A DNA stretch of 64,000 nt, taken from G963668605 sp963668605 (GTDB lineage: Bacteria; Acidobacteriota; Terriglobia; Bryobacterales; Bryobacteraceae). The position numbers and the translations under genes were made by a program. The notes beneath the pieces are model-generated. The model was not told where the DNA came from and did no database searches. It saw only the letters and a program-made list of their open reading frames with translations. Below are positions 58,952-64,000 of the stretch, piece by piece; the first letter of the stretch is position 1, and the number at the start of each line of letters is the position of its first letter. The DNA lies in NCBI GenBank assembly GCA_963668605.1, contig OY764903.1:2790001-2854000 (forward strand). The letters are read 5' to 3'.

Positions 58952-58978
58952 CGGTGCGGTTGAGGCGAACTGCACCGC
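58951..58978 (-). terminator. Hairpin between IS copy 4 and the duplicated-domain gene
   Basis: GCGGTGCGGTT and AACTGCACCGC pair at 10 of 11 positions around a 6-base loop, 3 bases after the stop of the leftward gene. It may be the terminator of that gene. The IS right end falls exactly on its first base. Confidence 0.4.
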
Positions 58979-58980
58979 CT

Positions 58981-59832
58981 TCACGGTATCGACACTCGCT
59001 CGTACACGTAAATAGCCGGCAGAGAGGTCAGCAGCACGAAGATGCGCTCTCCGTTGTCGATGAGGATGAGGGGCGCGGTCCCGGTCATGTTCGCGCCGGA
59101 CTCCGTTACCTGCAACTGGTACTCAAAGGTTCCGGTGCAATCCCCGTTCACGCGCATAGTTCCGTTCTTAAGAACAGTATGGAGGTTCGTGCCGCCCCAC
59201 ACGTTCGAACTCCCTCCGGTCAGAGTATCGCTATCCGGATCTATGACGAGATTGCCGATCCCGAAGGCCGGAACGAAGCCTGGCGCCGCCCTGGAATTCA
59301 TGGCCCGCTGATCGATCACACCGTCAGCGCGAAACAGGTACGAGCCGCGAAGCATCGACTGCGCGCAAGTGCGCGATCCACGCCTGACGCGTTGGAACTC
59401 AGAGGTCATCAAGACCGTGCGGTCCGAAGATTGAGCCACCTGCGTCCAGATCCGGGCGCCTTCATCCAGCACCAGCAATTCGAGTTTGTCCGGCCCCAGG
59501 ACGGCGGCACCCTCTCCTTTGAGCTGATACTGAACCTGGCCGGTACAGTCCGGGTTTACTGTAATCGCGAAATCGGAGAAATCGTAGCCGGACGTGGTTC
59601 CGCCTATGGCCCCGCCCATCGTGAGCGTCATCCGCCCAGTAGCTTGCCCCGAGCCGTCGAATTGCACCAATCCCAAGACGCGGGCCGGAACCTGGGTGGA
59701 GGAACCTGCCGTCGAGGACACGCCGGAACTCTGAAACAGGTACGTTCCCCGGATGTCACTCACCGAGCAAGTTTGCGGCAACGCCGCCCCCGCCACCATC
59801 AGTCCCAGCATCGATAAGCAAAGAAGATTCAT
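58981..59832 (-). CDS. Secreted protein with two copies of one domain
   Basis: The 283-residue protein has GGAGG before the ATG and a signal peptide (LSMLGLMVAGAALPQ). Two repeats can be aligned: residues about 21-150 beginning CSVSDIRGTYLFQSSGV, and about 155-283 beginning CAQSMLRGSYLFRADGV. Each has a C-x-G-x-(V/F)-x-Y-Q-L strand (DCTGQVQYQLKGEG and DCTGTFEYQLQVTE) and ends in a strand with a Leu-Ile/Val-Leu-Asp segment. The cysteines are placed alike in both copies. Function unknown; an extracellular beta protein is likely. It is divergent from the winged-helix/TPR regulator. Confidence 0.75.
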   Translation of the reverse strand: MNLLCLSMLGLMVAGAALPQTCSVSDIRGTYLFQSSGVSSTAGSSTQVPARVLGLVQFDGSGQATGRMTLTMGGAIGGTTSGYDFSDFAITVNPDCTGQVQYQLKGEGAAVLGPDKLELLVLDEGARIWTQVAQSSDRTVLMTSEFQRVRRGSRTCAQSMLRGSYLFRADGVIDQRAMNSRAAPGFVPAFGIGNLVIDPDSDTLTGGSSNVWGGTNLHTVLKNGTMRVNGDCTGTFEYQLQVTESGANMTGTAPLILIDNGERIFVLLTSLPAIYVYERVSIP

Positions 59833-59909
59833 AAAACCTCCGAGAATCCAGTATGATCCGGTGCTGCCCGTTTGGGCCTGTTTTTTGTGTCACCACGCAA
59901 GTATTTGAT

Positions 59910-59939
59910 TTGTATTCAGAGATCTTGAACTCGAATAAT
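59910..59939 (+). promoter_or_regulatory. Candidate promoter of the winged-helix/TPR regulator
   Basis: TTGTAT (59910-59915), 18 bp and AATAAT (59934-59939) precede the ATG at 59964, which supports that start over the ATG at 59853. Confidence 0.4.
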
Positions 59940-59963
59940 GAGCGTTTTAAACTGGATCCATCT

Positions 59964-61670
59964 ATGCCGCCGCTGCGCCACGTGCACGAGGGGATCCGTT
60001 TCGGACCGTTCGTTTTCGAGCCACGGACAAGAACGCTGTCGAAGGGAGGGGTGCGGATTCACCTTCGGCCCCAGTCCTGCGAGGTGCTCCTGACCCTTAT
60101 GGAAAGGCCCGGCGAACTCGTCACGCGCCAGGAGTTGCGGGACAGGCTATGGTCGGAGGGCGTGTTCGTCGAGTTCGAGACGAGTTTGAACTCGATCGTT
60201 AACCGCCTCCGTGATGCGCTGGGCGATCGAAGCGCCCAACCGCGCTACGTCGAGACGATCCGCAAGTCAGGCTACCGGTTTCTGGCGCAAGTCGAGAACC
60301 GCCCGGCACCCCGCCTTCTCGTCTTGCCGTTTGCCAACCTCAGCGGCGATCTGGCGCAGGAATACCTGAGCGACGGACTTTCCGAAGAACTGATCGCCCG
60401 GCTGGCGGTGCTGATGGGGGCACGCCTCTCCATCATTGCACGCACGTCGGCCATGCACTACAAAGGGACGCGCAAGAGCGTCCGCGAGATTGCAAAGGAA
60501 CTGCAGGTCGATTACGTTCTGGAAGGCAGCGTCCGGAGTTCGGACTCGCTGGTTCGAGTGACAGCGCAACTGATTGAAACTGCTGGCGAGTCGCACGTTT
60601 GGGTAAAGAGCTTCGACGGCGAACTCGGCGACGTTCTGCTGTTCGAGGAACGTCTGGCGCGCGCATTGGCAGCGGAAGTACGGTGTGCGGTCGCACCGGG
60701 CAGCGAGGTCCGTGTCTCGTCGGCGGCCTACGAAGCTTACATCCGAGGCCGCTTGCACGGGGGCAGGATGTCTGCCTCCGGACTCTCCGCGGCGGTGGAA
60801 TGGTTCGAACGTGCGATCGCCCTGGAACCCCGCTTTGCCAGGGCTTGGGGCATGCTGGGGTCCACCTGGACTCACATGGCATTCTGGGGCCACCGCTCGC
60901 CGGTGGAAGCATATCGCGAGGCTGACCGTGCCAGCCGGAGAGCGCTCGAATTCGACGAGAGCCAGTCCGAGGCACACGCGGCGCTCGGCGGCGTACTCTG
61001 GTTTCGGGATTGGGACCTTGGAACTGCCCGGCTGCATCTCGAGCGCGCCGTGGACCTGAATCCGAGCGATGCTCAGGCGCGCATCTGGCTGGCGGTTTTT
61101 CTCGCCTCGATGGCGCTCGATCACAGTCGTGCGGCCTGGGAGGCCGAGCAAGCACAGGCGCTCGACCCGTTCTCGGCGTGGGTTTGGGGCTATTCGGCCT
61201 ACGTTCGTTACTGGGGGCGGCGTTACGAACAGGCTGTGGAACTCTCCGAGCACGCCGTGGAACTGGACCCGGAGTGCATTCCCGCTTATTACGCAAAGGG
61301 TCTGGCAAGATCCGCCGAGGGGCGCATCGAAGAGGCTATCGAAGCGTTTCGGGCGGGAACCGACGTGGACCGGACGAGCTTGATGCCAGCGTACCTGGCC
61401 ATGGCCCTCTGGATGGCGGGCGACATCTCCGCGGCGGCGAATGTGGTCGCGGAGTTGGAGGCACGCGCGAAAAAGCAATACGTATTCCCGATCTGTTTCG
61501 CCTTCGTCCATCTGGGCATGGGCGATCACGAAGCGGCGCTGAACTGGCTCGAGCGGGCGTGGAACGAGCACGACTCGCACATTCTGTGGATACGCGGTTC
61601 GCCGCTGTACGATCCTCTTCGCGGAAATCCCCGCTTTCACACCATTGAAGAGCGCTTGCCGATGTCGTAA
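59964..61670 (+). CDS. Winged-helix (OmpR/CadC-type) regulator with TolB-like and TPR domains
   Basis: With the ATG at 59964 the protein has 568 residues. The N-terminal OmpR-type DNA-binding domain spans about 8-105 (FGPFVFEPRTRTLSKGGVRI, PGELVTRQELRDRLW, KSGYRFLAQVEN). A FlgO/TolB-like domain follows at about 110-250 (LLVLPFANLSGDLAQEYLSD, VDYVLEGSVRSSDSLVRVTA). TPR repeats fill the rest (AVEWFERAIALEPRFARAWG, AVELSEHAVELDPECIPAYY). No phosphoacceptor domain and no membrane segment are seen, so it is a soluble one-component regulator. Acidobacteria have many such proteins. The divergent secreted protein is the likely target. Confidence 0.85.
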   Translation: MPPLRHVHEGIRFGPFVFEPRTRTLSKGGVRIHLRPQSCEVLLTLMERPGELVTRQELRDRLWSEGVFVEFETSLNSIVNRLRDALGDRSAQPRYVETIRKSGYRFLAQVENRPAPRLLVLPFANLSGDLAQEYLSDGLSEELIARLAVLMGARLSIIARTSAMHYKGTRKSVREIAKELQVDYVLEGSVRSSDSLVRVTAQLIETAGESHVWVKSFDGELGDVLLFEERLARALAAEVRCAVAPGSEVRVSSAAYEAYIRGRLHGGRMSASGLSAAVEWFERAIALEPRFARAWGMLGSTWTHMAFWGHRSPVEAYREADRASRRALEFDESQSEAHAALGGVLWFRDWDLGTARLHLERAVDLNPSDAQARIWLAVFLASMALDHSRAAWEAEQAQALDPFSAWVWGYSAYVRYWGRRYEQAVELSEHAVELDPECIPAYYAKGLARSAEGRIEEAIEAFRAGTDVDRTSLMPAYLAMALWMAGDISAAANVVAELEARAKKQYVFPICFAFVHLGMGDHEAALNWLERAWNEHDSHILWIRGSPLYDPLRGNPRFHTIEERLPMS

Positions 61671-61799
61671 GGTCAAAGAATTCCATCTGCTTGAATTCAA
61701 TGATGGTTGCGGGATGAACGCGCTTTTCAAGAAAATCGGCCCGAACCGGACGTAACACAATGTTACATCGCCCGGAACTCGGCGCCTAACGTCGCCCTA

Positions 61800-61975
61800 G
61801 CGCCGCATAGCCAAAATATGCGTCGCACCGATCCGGCGCCAAACCGCGTATGATGTTCGTTCACTATGCGCGACAACATATGGGTGCGGCTGCTGGCGTA
61901 CGTGACTGGCTTGGTGAACCAGCGCCTGCTGCTGCAGAATGAATACCTGATCGCCGAGAATCGCATCCTCCGCTC
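61800..61975 (+). mobile_element. IS remnant, 5' end of a transposase gene (relic c)
   Basis: The longest of three relics. TCGCACCGATCCGG and AACCGCGTATGATGTTCG lead to an ATG at 61866 with RLLAYVTGLVNQRLLLQNEY and LIAENRILRS, the N-terminus of an integrase-core transposase similar in build to copies 1-4 (MNQRQLQVIDFLREENRVLR). It stops after about 36 codons. A palindrome GTAACA-CAA-TGTTAC lies just upstream at 61752-61766. Confidence 0.7.
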
Positions 61976-61987
61976 GCGGTGGTGGGC

Positions 61988-62254
61988 TTACTTTTTCGGA
62001 GGTGCCGGTTCCGCGCGGGCGGATGGCTCCTCCTGCCGCGGCTCCGCAACCGAGAGCAGCCTGGAACCGTCCGGAGAGAGTGAATATCCGCCGGCACACT
62101 TCGGCAGCTTGTGTGCCACGATGAGCCCTTGGAGCACTCCGTTGTATTGAGCCTGGAGTTCCGCCTGAATCGCGACCAGACGACGCTGGAAGCTGGCGAG
62201 CAGATCCTGCTCGTCGGCTGTGAGTTGATGGTCGACTACCTTGGGTTTTTCCAT
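61988..62254 (-). CDS. Small protein of unknown function (88 aa)
   Basis: The ATG at 62254 has AGAAAGGA upstream and gives a charged, mostly helical protein (LTADEQDLLASFQRRLVAIQ, then AELQAQYNGVLQGLIVAHK) with a proline/alanine-rich tail (SARAEPAPPKK). The coiled-coil-like first half suggests an assembly protein. It lies 30 nt downstream of another small gene and next to IS relic c. A phage or tail-like origin is possible but not shown. Confidence 0.6.
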   Translation of the reverse strand: MEKPKVVDHQLTADEQDLLASFQRRLVAIQAELQAQYNGVLQGLIVAHKLPKCAGGYSLSPDGSRLLSVAEPRQEEPSARAEPAPPKK

Positions 62255-62284
62255 ATTGATCCTTTCTGAATAATTCATTCGGCT

Positions 62285-62650
62285 TTAGGCCGGAATTAAG
62301 ACTTGGGAAAGTGCGGCTTGCTTTGCGGCTTCAACTTCAGCAGCTTTGGCTTTGGCCTCATCCTGTAGAGCAACAACCGCGGCCGGAGGAAATGCGCCAA
62401 GAACCGGCTGGATGGCGGCTGTCATCAACGTCTGGATGATGTAGTCGCCAACTCCGGCGTACTTCGGCACCGCAGCGTAGTTGATGTACGGGTGTCCGTC
62501 CGGGTCCGTCATCGGCACGGATTCCATCTTGGTTTGGGTGGCGATATACGCCGTGATGGCCGCCACGGCTTCGGCCGGGATGGTCCAGTTGTAGGACTCA
62601 GCGCCTTGCTGCGTCCAGGTGATGTTGATCGGTTGGTAGGTTTCGGGCAT
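62285..62650 (-). CDS. Small protein of unknown function (121 aa)
   Basis: The ATG at 62650 has AAAGGAA upstream. The protein starts ETYQPINITWTQQGAESYNW, has a middle part with EAVAAITAYIATQT and NYAAVPKYAGVGDYIIQTL, and ends in an alanine-rich helix (EAKAKAAEVEAAKQAALSQV). No family recognised. The three small genes in a row (62662-62790, this one, 61988-62254) with their own ribosome sites look like part of a phage-like or tail-module operon. Confidence 0.6.
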   Translation of the reverse strand: MPETYQPINITWTQQGAESYNWTIPAEAVAAITAYIATQTKMESVPMTDPDGHPYINYAAVPKYAGVGDYIIQTLMTAAIQPVLGAFPPAAVVALQDEAKAKAAEVEAAKQAALSQVLIPA

Positions 62651-62661
62651 AGTGATTTCCT

Positions 62662-62790
62662 TTAGGCGATGAGAGCAATGCTCCCTTGACGGATGACTCC
62701 ATCTCCGCAGCGAACGCGGAAGAGGAGAGTGTTTCCAGAGATCCACATATTCATCGTGTTGTTAGACAGTTCGGGGTCGGTTGGTTGTGT
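62662..62790 (-). CDS. C-terminal fragment of a third small gene, cut by the IS
   Basis: The leftward frame reads LPATQPTDPELSNNTM, then WISGNTLLFRVRCGDGVIR and ends QGSIALIA 11 nt before the next gene. Upstream the frame enters the transposase fragment, so its true start is lost. Reading it as a gene rests on frame, spacing and the following ribosome site. Confidence 0.4.
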   Translation of the reverse strand, partial: TQPTDPELSNNTMNMWISGNTLLFRVRCGDGVIRQGSIALIA

Positions 62791-63396
62791 CGCTGGAAGG
62801 CCTTGGATACCCTCGACACCGGCAAGCAGCGCTCGCCCTTCTCTGAGCGCGTCTTGCGGGAGGCCACCCGCCGACGCTTCACCCAAGCACAATGCACTGT
62901 GGTGATCGGTGACGGAGCAGCTTGGATTTGGAAAATCGCGCAGAAGTTGTTTCCACGAGCGATTCAGATCGTGGATCGCTTTCACGTCCAAGAACACCTC
63001 AGCGACCTGTCCAAACTGCTCTATCCGCACAAGCCCGATCAAGCGAAACTCTGGGCGGCACGCAGGCATGAGGAACTCGATAGCGGCCGCTTGCCGGAGC
63101 TGTTACGTGCTCTGCGCCGCCAAGCCGATCATTGCGCGGAGGCCCGCAAGTGCTTCCAATACATCCACGGCAATCGCGATCGCATGCGCTACCCACAATT
63201 CCGTGCACAGGGCCTATGCACTTCCTCCGGAGTCGTTGAAGCCGGCTACAAACTCGCGATTGGCACCCGGCTGAAACGCGCCGGCATGCACTGGACAACC
63301 GCCGGATCCAACGCCATCATCGCCCTTCGCTGTTCGAAGCTCAGTGGCAGGTTTCAGGACTTCTGGGAGCGCCGATCAGAACCGAGGGCCGCTTGA
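62791..63396 (+). mobile_element. ISKra4-type transposase, C-terminal part (5' truncated)
   Basis: About 200 codons remain. The family signature is QCTVVIGDGAAWIWKIAQK followed by QIVDRFHVQEHLSDL. The end TAGSNAIIALRCSKLSGRFQ and DFWERRSE is typical of the last part. The N-terminal zinc-binding part and the start are missing. The left border at about 62790 is an estimate, placed where transposase similarity begins and the leftward small gene stops. Confidence 0.75.
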
Positions 63397-63621
63397 TCCG
63401 TCACTTTCTAGTCGTGCACCCCGAGTTTGTTCTTCTACTGAACTCGGACGCTCTCATACCGTGCCAAATGAACTCAGACAGGCGTCAAGGTGGTACAAGG
63501 ACGGGAACTGAGCGCCGGGGACGTTGGGCTCAGCGAAGAGCTTTGCCCCGCTGGGACTGGCGCAATACGGAGATCGCGGAAGTTTGACAATCGGGCAGAC
63601 TTGTGAGAGCCTAGCCTCGCC

Positions 63622-64000
63622 ATGTGGAAATCTCTTGCCTTTCTCATTATCTTTGCGACGGTTGAAACCCTTTTCGGACAGGGCGTCAATTCCACGATCC
63701 ATGGGACTGTGGAAGACGTCTCTGGAGCGCGAATCCCCAGCGCTTCTGTCGAAGCCATCAATGTTCTTACCGGTGAGTCTCATGCGACAAACAGCGATGC
63801 AGCCGGAGACTACGTGTTCCCGGTGCTGCCGGTAGGCTCGTACCGTCTGGTTGCGCAGGCTGCCGGGTTCAAGAAGTTCTTGCGTGAAGGGCTTACGTTG
63901 ACCGTGAATCAGAACGCCCGTGTGAACGTCCGTCTGGAAGTTGGAGATGCGGCGGAATCGATTCGCGTGGTAGCGGATGCGCCACTCATCGACACGCGGC
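63622..64000 (+). CDS. TonB-dependent receptor, Oar-like, N-terminal part (3' end outside window)
   Basis: The 126 codons seen begin with a signal peptide (SLAFLIIFATVETLFGQ) and the carboxypeptidase-regulatory-like domain (STIHGTVEDVSGARIPSASV, DYVFPVLPVGSYRLVAQAAG). They then enter the linker to the plug (DAAESIRVVADAPLIDT). The frame runs off the window. The ribosome site is weak. It is likely the first gene of another receptor-led operon. Confidence 0.92.
   Translation, partial: MWKSLAFLIIFATVETLFGQGVNSTIHGTVEDVSGARIPSASVEAINVLTGESHATNSDAAGDYVFPVLPVGSYRLVAQAAGFKKFLREGLTLTVNQNARVNVRLEVGDAAESIRVVADAPLIDTR

Noticed and set aside
61752..61766. GTAACA-CAA-TGTTAC palindrome as an operator or att site
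   Set aside because: It lies between the regulator end and IS relic c with no partner site; it may only be an IS-related end.
1..64000. tRNA, rRNA, riboswitch, origin or integrase-attachment sites
   Set aside because: A visual search for T-loop-like sequences, rRNA segments and known riboswitch cores found none that could be supported.

Overview
The window is GC-rich chromosomal DNA from a glycan-degrading bacterium, most likely an Acidobacteriota of the Solibacter/Bryobacter type. That assignment is an inference. It rests on several large Oar-like TonB-dependent receptors (N-terminal carboxypeptidase-regulatory-like domain, no SusD partner), many Tat- or Sec-exported sulfatases, Gfo/Idh/MocA oxidoreductases, a DUF1080 protein, a winged-helix/TPR regulator, an imuA-imuB-dnaE2 mutagenesis cassette and heavy insertion-sequence load. 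No rRNA, tRNA or CRISPR array was seen.

Layout. 1-10.4 kb: the end of a TonB receptor, an FCD-type GntR regulator, a decayed transporter/dehydrogenase remnant, a leftward sulfatase-glycosidase operon and a rightward GH2-oxidoreductase operon. Four 13-bp palindromes of the TTGGTNNNACCAA type lie here, three of them just downstream of recognisable -10 boxes, so this block looks like one local regulon. 10.4-14.1 kb: gene debris, a secreted protein of unknown function and IS copy 1. 14.1-27.3 kb: two leftward TonB receptor-glycosidase pairs separated by an IS with a frameshifted transposase. 27.3-32.2 kb: a broken TonB receptor, a sulfatase, an aldo/keto-reductase-like protein, and a second sulfatase cut after about 31 codons by IS copy 2. 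32.3-38.9 kb: a methyltransferase and the imuA-imuB-dnaE2 operon. 39-40.3 kb: IS copy 3. 40.5-48.1 kb: a leftward operon of TonB receptor, sulfatase, oxidoreductase and TIM-barrel glycosidase-like protein, divergent from a MarR-type regulator. 48.1-54.4 kb: MarR regulator, nitrilase-type amidohydrolase, tandem-domain esterase, gene fragments and a sulfatase. 54.4-57.7 kb: a leftward metallo-beta-lactamase, VOC, DUF1080 operon. 57.9-64 kb: a decayed IS copy 4, a duplicated-domain secreted protein divergent from a winged-helix/TPR regulator, small genes of unknown origin trapped between IS fragments, and the start of another TonB receptor.

Working together. The TonB receptors would import oligosaccharides. 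The exported sulfatases and clan GH-A/GH2 enzymes would remove sulfate and cut the chains. The oxidoreductases, AKR-like protein and DUF1080 protein would process unusual or oxidised sugars. The substrate is probably one or more sulfated glycans, but the sequence does not say which. The region is being rebuilt by IS activity: three nearly identical IS copies, one older relative, three worn 5' ends of another IS, and at least six gene fragments.
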